A stretch of DNA of 64,000 bases, from contig NZ_JAVBIJ010000001.1 of the NCBI RefSeq assembly GCF_032193765.1, positions 434,001-498,000 on the forward strand. Direction: 5' to 3'. Positions 36,544-43,947 of this stretch are shown here, in pieces (positions within the stretch are counted from its first letter, which is position 1; the number at the start of each line of letters is the position of its first letter). The DNA is from Rhodoferax potami (GTDB taxonomy: Bacteria; Pseudomonadota; Gammaproteobacteria; Burkholderiales; Burkholderiaceae_C). A program made the position numbers and the translations under genes. Under the pieces are notes generated by a model. The model saw only the letters and a list, made by a program, of their open reading frames with translations, did not search any database and was not told the origin of the DNA.

Positions 36544-37440
36544 TCAAGCCACGCGGTGGGTGGTGACCCACCAGCGCGGCAGCCAGCCGCCGGGCGCGAG
36601 CAAGAGGGAGGCGGCATAGAGCGCCCCCGCGCAGCCGATGATGGTGGGGCCCGAAGGCGTGTCAAAGTGGTACGACATCAGCAGCCCGGCCACGCCGGCC
36701 AGCGCCGCTTGCAGGCTGGCATTGATGAGTTGCGCGGGCAGGGTGTCGTGCCAGAGGCGGGCACTCACGGCGGGCAGCATCATCAAGCCCACGGCCATGA
36801 GCGTGCCCAGGGTCTGAAAGCCGGCGACCAGATTGAGCACCACCAGCATCAAAAAACCCTGTTGCCACACCCAGGGCGGCACCCCACTGCGGTGGGCCGC
36901 CATGAACACCGGGTCAAAGGTCTCCAGCACCAGCCCGCGGTACATCAGCGCCAAGGCCAGCACACTGACAGTGGCCACACCCGCCACCAGCAGCAGGCCA
37001 CTGTTGTCCACGCCCAGTGCACTGCCGAATAAAATGTGCAGCAAGTCGAGCTGGGTGCCATGGCCCGCAATCAGCGTCACCCCAAGGGCAAGTGCCACCA
37101 GATAGATGGCGGCGAGGCTAGCGTCTTCCTTCAAGGTGGTAAAGCGGCTGACCGCACCGGCAAGCCCTGCCACCACCATGCCCGCCAGCACGCCACCCAG
37201 CGCCATGGCGGTGAGCGACAGGCCACTGACCATGAAGCCGATGGCCACACCGGGCAGCACCGCGTGGCTGAGCGCGTCGCCCAAGAGGCTCATGCGGCGC
37301 AAGGTCAAAAACACGCCCAAGGGCGCGGCGCTTAGTGACAGCGCCAGCGTCGCCACCAGCGCGCGGCGCATGAAGGCGAATTCGGAAAAAGGGGAAATCA
37401 AGGCCTCCCACATCGGGCCCAGCAACAAGTCCATGGGCAT
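36544..37440 (-). CDS. znuB: Zinc ABC transporter permease
   Basis: A 298-residue ABC-3 family permease with about eight transmembrane helices. It shows PLGVFLTLRRMSLLGDALSHAVLPGVAIGF near the N-terminus and LGTLMAVGLMMLPAVSARLWHDTLPAQL in the C-terminal half, typical of ZnuB. The start is ATG 37440 (or 37434), two bases after the znuC stop. It forms the ZnuABC importer with the flanking genes. Confidence 0.95.
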   Translation of the reverse strand: MPMDLLLGPMWEALISPFSEFAFMRRALVATLALSLSAAPLGVFLTLRRMSLLGDALSHAVLPGVAIGFMVSGLSLTAMALGGVLAGMVVAGLAGAVSRFTTLKEDASLAAIYLVALALGVTLIAGHGTQLDLLHILFGSALGVDNSGLLLVAGVATVSVLALALMYRGLVLETFDPVFMAAHRSGVPPWVWQQGFLMLVVLNLVAGFQTLGTLMAVGLMMLPAVSARLWHDTLPAQLINASLQAALAGVAGLLMSYHFDTPSGPTIIGCAGALYAASLLLAPGGWLPRWWVTTHRVA

Positions 37441-37442
37441 CC

Positions 37443-38300
37443 TTAAGGGGCGGTGGGGGTGGTGGCCAGTCGCCGGGCCAGCAAAGTGTCGAAGTCCAAG
37501 CCGTTGACTTCGCCGTCGATGTCGCAGATGGCGGCCGTCTCGTCCCAAGCCTCTGCCATGGCGCGGGCGCGCTGCAGGTTGGCGTCTGTCAGCACATCGC
37601 CTGTGGCACCCCAGGCGATGCACTCGCGTGCCAGCAACAGGGTTTGGGGAAAGTGCTCCTGCACCTGCGCGTCGTCGTGCAGCACGGCCACCACGGTGCG
37701 GCCTTGGCGGTGCCACTGTTGCACCAATGTCAGCAGACCGGCGGTGGTTTTGCTATCCACCGCGTTGAAGGGTTCGTCCAGCAGAATCAGGTCGGCGTCC
37801 TGCACCAGCAGGCGCGCAAACAGGGTGCGCTGCAACTGTCCGCTGGAGAGCGTGCCCACCGGGCGGCGCTCAAAGCCTTGCAGGCCCACCGCTTCCAGCG
37901 CCGCATCCACCCGCGCCAGCATGGCCGGTGTGGCGCTGCCAAAGGCACCGGTCTGCGTCCACAGGCCCATCAGCACGCAGTCGCGCACATTCAGCGGGAA
38001 GCTGCGGTCCAGCTCGCTGTGCTGGGGCAGGTAGGCCAGGCGCAAGCCCGGTGCGCGGGTGATGTGCCCGTGTGGCTCGGTCTTGACCAGCCCGGCCAGG
38101 CTTTTGAGCAGGGTGCTTTTGCCGGCACCGTTGGGTCCGATCACCGCAGTGAGGGAGCCGAGCGCAAAGTGACCACTCACATGGTGCAGAGCCGGGTGGC
38201 GGCGGTAGCTCACGGTGAGGTTGTGCAGTTCGATGGCCGCAGCGCCGGCCAACCGCGTGTTGTCAGGCGCGTGGTCAGGCGCGTGGGTAGGTGCGCTCAT
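37443..38300 (-). CDS. znuC: Zinc ABC transporter ATP-binding protein
   Basis: A 285-residue ATPase with Walker A GPNGAGKST, Q-loop YLPQHSELDRSFPLNVRDCVLMG, signature LSSGQLQR and Walker B LILLDEPFNAVD. LSSGQLQR and FPLNVRDCV are typical of ZnuC/metal cluster ATPases. The N-terminus is extended by about 20 residues with DHAPD repeats. The ATG at 38300 overlaps a 46-codon ORF upstream as ATGA, so the first gene of the operon may be that small protein. Confidence 0.94.
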   Translation of the reverse strand: MSAPTHAPDHAPDNTRLAGAAAIELHNLTVSYRRHPALHHVSGHFALGSLTAVIGPNGAGKSTLLKSLAGLVKTEPHGHITRAPGLRLAYLPQHSELDRSFPLNVRDCVLMGLWTQTGAFGSATPAMLARVDAALEAVGLQGFERRPVGTLSSGQLQRTLFARLLVQDADLILLDEPFNAVDSKTTAGLLTLVQQWHRQGRTVVAVLHDDAQVQEHFPQTLLLARECIAWGATGDVLTDANLQRARAMAEAWDETAAICDIDGEVNGLDFDTLLARRLATTPTAP

Positions 38301-38437
38301 AGCGGGGCGGCCTCCAGGCAAGCCCACCACACGCCCAGCCACAACAGGGCCAGTGCCGGCAGGATCCACAGCACACGTTGCCAAGCGGGCAGGGCCAAGA
38401 CGCTGGTGCGCTGGCGGCGGGGTTCAGGCAGGTTCAC
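38297..38437 (-). CDS. Predicted 46-residue membrane protein heading the znuCBA operon
   Basis: A short open frame from GTG 38437 to TGA 38297. Its stop overlaps the znuC ATG as ATGA, the coupling used throughout this block. The product begins VNLPEPRRQRTSVLALPAWQ and then has one hydrophobic helix (VLWILPALALLWLGVWWACL, about residues 22–41). No family is recognised. It lies between the Zur operators and znuC. GTG start and a weak ribosome site lower confidence. Confidence 0.5.
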   Translation of the reverse strand: MNLPEPRRQRTSVLALPAWQRVLWILPALALLWLGVWWACLEAAPL

Positions 38438-38451
38438 GAAAATGACTCATA

Positions 38452-38521
38452 ATGCAACTCGATTGCGATATAGTCTAACGCAACTTGGTTGCATTTATTA
38501 ATTAATGCAACTGAATTGCAT
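38452..38521. promoter_or_regulatory. Three tandem palindromes, probable Zur operators
   Basis: ATGCAACTCGATTGCGA (38452–38468), ACGCAACTTGGTTGCAT (38478–38494) and ATGCAACTGAATTGCAT (38505–38521) share the form ATGCAA-N5-TTGCAT; the third is perfect, the others have one mismatch. Centres are 26 and 27 bases apart, near 2.5 helical turns. They lie between divergent zur and znu genes, so one Zur array could control both directions. Motif assignment to Zur is inference from position and symmetry. Confidence 0.75.
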
Positions 38522-38536
38522 TTTCAGGATGGTTCC

Positions 38537-39067
38537 ATGGCTTCAGTCCAACCCCCCGTGACCCCGGTGCTCGAGGGTGACAACCCGATCGACGCACTGC
38601 TCTCCGCCCACGGTCTGCGCCGTACGGCGGCTGCGCGCCGCGTCCTGGGCTGGTTGTTGGCTCACCCCGAGACCAGTTACACCCACGCGCAGTTGCAGGA
38701 GTCTTTGGCGGGCGACCACGCTGAGCCGCTGGACCGCGTCACCCTCTACCGCCTGATCGACCGCCTGACCCAAGTGGGCCTGCTCTTGTGCCGGGTGGAC
38801 AGCCAACGGGTGCGTCGCTACCAGGCCATGCCTGCCAGCGTGCACGCCACCCCCCACTTTGAGTGCCAGACCTGCCACCGCGACAGTCCGTTGGCCGGCG
38901 CCTTGCACGCGGTGGACCTGGAAAAGGCGGCGCAAACTGCCATCGAATCCTTGCGCGCACTGGGTTACACCGACATGCACCTCGACTTTGCAGTGCGCGG
39001 CGTCTGCGCAGATTGCGCCACAGGCACCGTGCCCGGCGGCATGGCCAACGCAGGTCCGGCGGCATGA
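38537..39067 (+). CDS. zur: Zinc uptake regulator, Fur family
   Basis: A 176-residue Fur-family repressor. An N-terminal winged helix (HGLRRTAAARRVLGWLLAHPETSYTHAQLQESL, then RVTLYRLIDRLTQVGLL) is followed by a metal and dimer domain with CxxC pairs in HFECQTCHRDSP and GVCADCATG for a structural zinc. The setting beside znuCBA and the A-rich palindromes indicates Zur rather than Fur. The ATG at 38537 follows AGGA by seven bases and a perfect operator by fifteen. Its stop overlaps the next gene as ATGA. Confidence 0.92.
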   Translation: MASVQPPVTPVLEGDNPIDALLSAHGLRRTAAARRVLGWLLAHPETSYTHAQLQESLAGDHAEPLDRVTLYRLIDRLTQVGLLLCRVDSQRVRRYQAMPASVHATPHFECQTCHRDSPLAGALHAVDLEKAAQTAIESLRALGYTDMHLDFAVRGVCADCATGTVPGGMANAGPAA

Positions 39068-39750
39068 TCCAAACACGGGGCCTCTGCTACCGCTACCCCG
39101 GTGGCGGTGAGCTGCGTTTTCCGGATGTAGATGTGCCCCACGGCGCAGTGCTGCTGCTCAGCGGTCCGTCGGGCAGTGGCAAGTCCACCTGGCTGGCCCT
39201 GGTGGCTGCGCTGGTAGCGCCTTCGGCAGGCACGCTGCATGTGGCAGACCAAGCCATGGGCGACTTGCGCGGTGCCACGGCAGATGCCTGGCGGGCGGCC
39301 CACATCGGCTTTTTGCCGCAAAAGCTGCATTTGAGCGCAGCGCTCACGGTGCAGCAAAACCTGGCCATGGCCCAATGGGCGGCCGGTCGGGCGGAGGACA
39401 AGGCCCGCATCCACGCCACCCTGCAGGCCTTGGGCGTGGCCGAGTTGGCTGGCCGCTTGCCCAATCAGCTGTCTGGCGGGCAAGCACAGCGGGTCGCCCT
39501 GGCTCGCGCGGTGTTGCTCAAACCCCGCGTGGTGCTGGCCGACGAGCCCACCGCCAGCCTGGATGACGATGCCGCCGCCCAAGCGGTGCAGCTCTTGCAC
39601 ACCACGGCGCAGCAGCACGGCGCCACCTTGGTGATTGCCACCCACGATGCGAGGGTGGCCAGCCTGCTTTCAGCGCCGGAGGCCGGTGGTTGGGGTCAAA
39701 TCGGCTTCTCGCGCTTGTCTTTGGCGCGCGAGCAGCTATCAAAATCATAG
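39064..39750 (+). CDS. ABC transporter ATPase, LolD/MacB type
   Basis: A 228-residue ATPase with [25 protein letters not shown], signature LSGGQAQRVALARAVLLKP and VVLADEPTASLDDDAA, typical of LolD/MacB/YbbA proteins that work with FtsX-like permeases rather than importers. It is coupled to zur by an ATGA overlap and followed by its permease. The last dozen codons (FSRLSLAREQLSKS) and stop are encoded by an interspersed repeat. The arrangement recalls the Zur-regulated PA4063–PA4066 cluster of Pseudomonas aeruginosa (from memory). Confidence 0.9.
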   Translation: MIQTRGLCYRYPGGGELRFPDVDVPHGAVLLLSGPSGSGKSTWLALVAALVAPSAGTLHVADQAMGDLRGATADAWRAAHIGFLPQKLHLSAALTVQQNLAMAQWAAGRAEDKARIHATLQALGVAELAGRLPNQLSGGQAQRVALARAVLLKPRVVLADEPTASLDDDAAAQAVQLLHTTAQQHGATLVIATHDARVASLLSAPEAGGWGQIGFSRLSLAREQLSKS

Positions 39751-39751
39751 C
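39703..39751 (+). repeat. Interspersed repeat forming the 3' end of the ABC ATPase gene
   Basis: GGCTTCTCGCGCTTGTC, TTTGGCGCGCGAGCAGC and TATCAAAATCATAGC blocks. The repeat encodes the C-terminal residues of the ATPase, its TAG stop, and ends four bases before the permease ATG. Confidence 0.8.
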
Positions 39752-39754
39752 GAC

Positions 39755-40957
39755 ATGACGACACTTTTCTTTGCGTGGCGCTACCTGTGGTCCCGGCCTT
39801 TGGGGGCGGCTCTCAATCTCTTGCTGCTCAGTCTGGGGCTGGCATCCATCACGTTTTTGCTGCTGGTAGGGGCACAGCTCAGCAAAGCCTTTGAGCGCGA
39901 TTTGGCGGGTATTGATGTGGTGGTGGGTGCCAAGGGCAGCCCGATGCAGCTCATCCTCTCCGGGGTCTTGCACCTCGATGTGCCACCCGGCAATGTGCCG
40001 ATCAAGGCGGTGCAGGAGTTGGCCCGCAACCCGCTGGTGGAGCAAGTGATCCCGATCAGCCTGGGCGACAACTTCGGCGGCTACCGGATCGTGGGCACCT
40101 CGCTCGACTATCCGGCCCACTATGAAGCCCAGCTCACCCAAGGCCGCTTGTGGACCGCGCCCATGGAGGCAGTGCTGGGTGCCGCGGCCGCTAAAGCCAT
40201 GGGCATTCAGGTGGGGCAGACTTTTGTGGGCACGCACGGTCTGGGCGCCGGCGGGCATCCGCATGGCGACAGTGCTTACACCGTAGTCGGCATTCTGGCG
40301 CCCGGCGGCAGCGTGCTGGACCGGTTGATCCTGACCGACACCGCCTCCGTCTGGAAGGTGCATGAGGACTACACCGCCGTGGACGATGACGACCGCCGCG
40401 TCATGGAAGACGAGCGCGAGATCACCATGGCCCTGATTCGCTACAGCACACCCATGGCGGCAGTGAGCTTTCCGCGCTTTGTGAACAGCACAACCGATAT
40501 GCAGGCCGCTGCCCCGGCGCTGGAGATCACGCGTTTGCTGAGCATGTTGGGCTTGGGTACCGATGTGTTGCGCGCCTTTGCCGGGGTGCTGCTGCTGACC
40601 GCGGGCCTGAGCGTGTTTATTGCGCTGTGGAGTGCGGTGCGCGAGCGGCGCACCGACCTTGCCTTGCTGCGCATGCTGGGTGCACCGCCTGCCAAAGTGG
40701 CTGCCTTGCTGTTGTGCGAGGCCTTGTGGCTGGGCTTGCTCGCAGCGGTGCTGGGTGTGTTGCTGGGCCAGGGTTTTGCGCAGGCGCTGGCTTTGTTTTT
40801 GAGCCTGGACCATTCGCTGCTGATCGGCGGCATGGTGTGGCCGGCCGGTTTGTGGGTGGTGCCTGCACTGGCCTTGGTGGTGTCTTTGGCCTCGGCTTTG
40901 CTACCCACGGTGGCAGCCTACCGGGTGAGCGTGTTGCGTCTGCTGCAGAGCCACTGA
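39755..40957 (+). CDS. FtsX-like/MacB-type ABC permease
   Basis: A 400-residue permease with one N-terminal helix, a large periplasmic domain (about residues 45–270) and three C-terminal helices (FAGVLLLTAGLSVFIALWSAV, CEALWLGLLAAVLGVLLGQ, VVPALALVVSLASALLPTVAAYRV). This MacB/FtsX topology does not import solutes but acts mechanically or exports and releases periplasmic or lipoprotein substrates. The periplasmic part has GIDVVVGAKGSPMQLILSGVLHLDVPPGN and His-containing loops. It belongs to the zur transcription unit; a zinc-linked envelope role is an inference. Confidence 0.9.
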   Translation: MTTLFFAWRYLWSRPLGAALNLLLLSLGLASITFLLLVGAQLSKAFERDLAGIDVVVGAKGSPMQLILSGVLHLDVPPGNVPIKAVQELARNPLVEQVIPISLGDNFGGYRIVGTSLDYPAHYEAQLTQGRLWTAPMEAVLGAAAAKAMGIQVGQTFVGTHGLGAGGHPHGDSAYTVVGILAPGGSVLDRLILTDTASVWKVHEDYTAVDDDDRRVMEDEREITMALIRYSTPMAAVSFPRFVNSTTDMQAAAPALEITRLLSMLGLGTDVLRAFAGVLLLTAGLSVFIALWSAVRERRTDLALLRMLGAPPAKVAALLLCEALWLGLLAAVLGVLLGQGFAQALALFLSLDHSLLIGGMVWPAGLWVVPALALVVSLASALLPTVAAYRVSVLRLLQSH

Positions 40958-40987
40958 CCCCGTATTGATTTTTACCACTCTCTATCG

Positions 40988-41239
40988 ATGAAATTTATGA
41001 AAAAAAGCCTTCTAGCCGCCGTATTGCTTGCGCAAGCCGCTATGTTTTCTGTAGCAGCAGAAACGGACAAAGAAACCCGCGAGGACATCGCCAAGCACCG
41101 TGCCATGGCCGCTGCCCACGAGTCTGCTGCCAAGTGCCGCGAGGCCGGCAAAGGCGAAGCGGTGTGCAACAAGGAGCTGCAAACCGCCTGCAAGGGCATT
41201 GCCATCGGCAAGTTCTGCGGCATGAAGCACGAGCACTGA
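40988..41239 (+). CDS. Small secreted four-cysteine protein in the zur operon
   Basis: An 83-residue protein with a signal peptide (MKKSLLAAVLLAQAAMFSVAAE) and a mature part of about 60 residues. The mature part has four cysteines (SAAKC, AVC, TAC, KFC) and a His-rich end (GMKHEH). Two disulfides or a metal site are possible. It is separated by 30 bases from the ABC permease, and a terminator follows. No family is certain; the position is like that of PA4063 in P. aeruginosa, but the proteins differ. The signal-peptide codons look repeat-derived. Starts at 40988 and 40997 are both possible. Confidence 0.75.
   Translation: MKFMKKSLLAAVLLAQAAMFSVAAETDKETREDIAKHRAMAAAHESAAKCREAGKGEAVCNKELQTACKGIAIGKFCGMKHEH
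41011..41058 (+). repeat. Possible repeat-derived segment encoding a signal peptide
   Basis: TCTAGCCGCC, TTGCGCAAGCCGCTATG and TTTTCTGTAGC align without gaps to the repeat consensus (27 of 44 positions by eye), including the conserved TGCGCAAGC-GCTATG core. The frame read here (LAAVLLAQAAMFSVA) parallels that of the waaA insertion (LAQVDIAQAAPESIA). Confidence 0.5.
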
Positions 41240-41255
41240 GCGAGCCCATGCCCAT

Positions 41256-41279
41256 GGCCCCCAGCGGTGGGGGCTTTTT
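41256..41279 (+). terminator. Intrinsic terminator after the zur–ABC operon
   Basis: Stem GCCCCCA (41257–41263) pairs with TGGGGGC (41268–41274) across a GCGG loop, followed by TTTTTG. It would end the zur operon, leaving DUF3299 to readthrough or its own promoter. Confidence 0.75.
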
Positions 41280-41318
41280 GCCGGCCCACTAAACTGTAGG
41301 CCTCTCCCGAGGTGTTTT

Positions 41319-41858
41319 ATGCGCGTTGACTCTGTTTTTTCTGGCCGCCGTCGTTTGGCACTGATGTGTGCCGCTGTCGTGTGGGCGGCCCCGGCCTTGG
41401 CCCAGCTCAGTTCCCCGATGCCGGGTGTGCCGGGCGTGCCTGCCGGTACTGGCGCGGGCGTGCATGGCGCCAACAGCCCGTTTGCACCGCTCAAAGAGCG
41501 GGCCGATGTGCTGCCCTGGTCCGTGCTGACAGCCGTCAAAACCAAAACCGAGAAGAACCGCTTGTTGCCGGTGTTCACGGCAGATATCCAGGCGCTCCAT
41601 AAAAAAACCCAGCGGATTCAGGGTTTCATGATGCCGCTCGAACCCGGTGAAAAGCAAAAACACTTTCTCATCAGCTCGGTGCCCTTGACCTGCTCGTTTT
41701 GCGTGGCCGGTGGCCCTGAGAGCATGATCGAGGTCAAGACCAAAACCGCCGTCAAATATTCGATGGAAGCTGTCGTGGTGGAGGGCCAGTTCGCGGTGCT
41801 CAACGACGACCCCTATGGCCTGTACTACCGCATGACAGACGCTGTGGCTGTGAAGTAG
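41319..41858 (+). CDS. DUF3299 family periplasmic protein
   Basis: A 179-residue secreted protein. A signal region (RRLALMCAAVVWAAPALAQ) is followed by a conserved domain: LPWSVLTAVKTKTEKNRLLPVF, RIQGFMMPLEPGEKQKHFLISSVPLTCSFC, GGPESMIEVKTKTAVKY and DDPYGLYYRMTDAVAV. The SFC/SFCVAGGPESM motif with two cysteines suggests a metal or redox site. DUF3299 genes sit in Zur-controlled ABC clusters in other proteobacteria (established, from memory), supporting membership of the zinc island even though a terminator lies before it. Confidence 0.88.
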   Translation: MRVDSVFSGRRRLALMCAAVVWAAPALAQLSSPMPGVPGVPAGTGAGVHGANSPFAPLKERADVLPWSVLTAVKTKTEKNRLLPVFTADIQALHKKTQRIQGFMMPLEPGEKQKHFLISSVPLTCSFCVAGGPESMIEVKTKTAVKYSMEAVVVEGQFAVLNDDPYGLYYRMTDAVAVK

Positions 41859-41868
41859 CCGCAGCAGG

Positions 41869-42825
41869 ATGCCACTCGACAACCCCGTACTCTCTTCCCT
41901 GCTGCCGGTCGTCCTGCTGATTTTGGTGGGCTACCTGAGTGGCAGATTCAATGTCATCCGCCAGGAGGCAGTGCGCGACCTGAGCAATCTGGTCTTTTTG
42001 GTACTGATCCAGGCGCTGCTGTTTCGCACCATGTGCGCTGTGGATGTGGCGCATCTCGACTTCAGCGCCCTGTCGATCTACCTCGCTACCGCGGCCGGTT
42101 TGTTTTTTGTGCTGCTGGTGGCGCAGGGCGGTAGCAGTCGCGCGGCGGTGCTGGCGCTCTCCGGCATTTTCAGCAATACCGCCACGATTGGTATTCCGCT
42201 CATTGGCCTGGCTTATGGCAAAGAGGCGTTGGTGGTGCTGTTCACCCTGATCTCGATGCACTCACTGGTGCTGCTGACCATGACCACGGTGGTGCTGGAG
42301 CTGTGCAGCGCCCGCGAGCAAGCCCATGCGGGGCACACCCGGAGCGGCCACTTGCGCACCATCGGCCTGGCGGTGCGCAACGCCATCTTTCACCCGGTGC
42401 CCATGCCCATCATTGCCGGCTTGTTGTTTGCGCAAACCGGCTGGGTGCTGCCCGAGGTGGTAGACCGCCCGCTGCAACTGCTGGCCAATGCGTTCAGCCC
42501 GGTGGCGCTGGTGCTGATGGGGGTGACACTGGCCAAAACGTCCATTGGCCAGCACCTGCGGGCAGCGCTCGTGATCTCCAGCATCAAGAACCTGCTGCAC
42601 CCCTTGCTGATGACTTTGTTGGGTTATGCCGCCGGCCTGCGCGGTATCACCCTGACGGTGCTGGTGATGACCGCCGCCTTGCCGATCGGCGCCAACGTGT
42701 TTTTGTTTGCCCAGCGCTACCAAAAGGCGGAAGAGTTGGTCACCGCCAGCGTGGTGGTGTCCACCGTGATGGCGCTGTTTACCGTGTCACTGGTGATGTA
42801 CCTGCTGCCCTTGTGGGTTGGCTGA
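41869..42825 (+). CDS. AEC-family (auxin efflux carrier-like) transporter
   Basis: A 318-residue membrane carrier with about ten helices. The typical AEC pattern is present: opening LLPVVLLILVGYLSGRFNVI, FSNTATIGIPLIGLAYGKEAL, ANAFSPVALVLMGVTLAKT, and MTAALPIGANVFLFAQRYQKAEELVTASVVVSTV. Family members export or exchange organic acids such as malate or malonate; the substrate here is unknown. It starts ten bases after the DUF3299 stop. It may share the transcript by proximity but has no evident zinc link. Confidence 0.87.
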   Translation: MPLDNPVLSSLLPVVLLILVGYLSGRFNVIRQEAVRDLSNLVFLVLIQALLFRTMCAVDVAHLDFSALSIYLATAAGLFFVLLVAQGGSSRAAVLALSGIFSNTATIGIPLIGLAYGKEALVVLFTLISMHSLVLLTMTTVVLELCSAREQAHAGHTRSGHLRTIGLAVRNAIFHPVPMPIIAGLLFAQTGWVLPEVVDRPLQLLANAFSPVALVLMGVTLAKTSIGQHLRAALVISSIKNLLHPLLMTLLGYAAGLRGITLTVLVMTAALPIGANVFLFAQRYQKAEELVTASVVVSTVMALFTVSLVMYLLPLWVG

Positions 42826-42844
42826 ATCGAATGAAGGGGTGTTT

Positions 42845-43225
42845 GTGACGTTGAATCGAGTCCGTGTATTCTGGAAAGTCGCCTTCTGGGCCCTGGTGGT
42901 CTTGACGACTGTCATGTCCCTGATGCCCAACGAGCAGGTGCCCTCGAGCCTGGTGTTTTGGGACAAGGCGCAGCACACCCTGGGTTTCGCAGCACTCGCG
43001 TTGCTCGGCTTGCTGGCCTACCCTTTGGCTGTGCCGCGTGTGCTGGCAGGTTTGTTGCTGTTCGGTGCTGGCATTGAATGCGCACAGGCTTTGACCGGTT
43101 GGCGCCAGGGCGACTGGATGGACTGGCTGGCTGATGCCGTTGGCATTGCCCTGGGGACCGCTGCCGTGGCGGTGTGGGCGCACTTGCGCTGCCGGTCACT
43201 TTTTGCAGGAAATTCCGAGACATGA
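42845..43225 (+). CDS. VanZ-like family membrane protein
   Basis: A 126-residue protein with about four helices and the VanZ-like signature SLMPNEQVPSSLVFWDKAQHTLGFAALALLGLLAYPL and ECAQALTGWRQGDWMDWLADAVGIALG. The function of such chromosomal proteins is unclear; VanZ itself gives slight teicoplanin resistance, not implied here. The GTG at 42845 is preferred because AAGGGG lies five bases upstream; TTG 42818 would overlap the AEC gene. It ends in an ATGA overlap with DUF502. Confidence 0.78.
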   Translation: MTLNRVRVFWKVAFWALVVLTTVMSLMPNEQVPSSLVFWDKAQHTLGFAALALLGLLAYPLAVPRVLAGLLLFGAGIECAQALTGWRQGDWMDWLADAVGIALGTAAVAVWAHLRCRSLFAGNSET

Positions 43226-43920
43226 ACCTCAAGCTGAAACACCCCCTGCGCACCCTGCTCACCGGGGCGCTGGCGCTCTTGCCTTTGGCCGCGACCTTGC
43301 TCTTGCTGTCGTGGTTGTTGAGCCTGCTCGCGGTGTGGCTCGGGCCGGTGAGCGCGTTCGGGCAAATGCTCACCGGCATTGGCCTGGGGCTGACCGAGTC
43401 CGAGATCATCGGCTACCTGCTGGGCTTGTTGCTGGTGGTGGTGCTGGTCTACGCGTTTGGCTTGATGGTGGAGCGGGGCTTGGAGCAGGGCGCTGCCAGA
43501 CTGCTGGAAACGCTTTTGCAACGCATTCCCGTGGTCCGCACCGTGTACGACGTGGTGCAAAAGCTGGTCGGTCTGCTGGGCCGCAAAGAGGGGGCAGAGC
43601 TGCAGTCGCTGTCCCCGGTGTGGCTGTATTTCGGTGGCAAGCCACAGCCGGACGCTGCTAGTGCCGCTACCGTTGGCGGAGCTGGCAAACAAGGAACCGC
43701 AGTGCTCGGTTTCCTGTCAACGCCCCAGGCGGTCATGATTGGCGGCGTGCCTTATCTGGGGGTGCTGGTGCCTACGGCACCGGTTCCGGTGGGGGGCGGC
43801 TTGCTGTATGTGCCACCCGACTGGGTGGAACCGGCCGAGATCGGCATGGAGGCCGTCACCAGCATTTACGTCTCCATGGGCGTCACTTCGGACCAGTACC
43901 TACCCAAATCGGCACCTTGA
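43222..43920 (+). CDS. DUF502 family membrane protein
   Basis: A 232-residue inner-membrane protein with two N-terminal helices (about residues 13–39 and 58–82), then a soluble domain. Features of DUF502 are ARLLETLLQRIPVVRTVYDVVQKLVGLL, VLGFLSTPQ and VLVPTAPVPVGGGLLYVPPDWVEPAEIGMEAVTSIYVSMGV. The role is unknown, though members are widespread. It is translationally coupled to the VanZ gene by an ATGA overlap. Confidence 0.9.
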   Translation: MNLKLKHPLRTLLTGALALLPLAATLLLLSWLLSLLAVWLGPVSAFGQMLTGIGLGLTESEIIGYLLGLLLVVVLVYAFGLMVERGLEQGAARLLETLLQRIPVVRTVYDVVQKLVGLLGRKEGAELQSLSPVWLYFGGKPQPDAASAATVGGAGKQGTAVLGFLSTPQAVMIGGVPYLGVLVPTAPVPVGGGLLYVPPDWVEPAEIGMEAVTSIYVSMGVTSDQYLPKSAP

Positions 43921-43947
43921 GGAGCAGGGGTCTAAGCCCCGTGCGCG

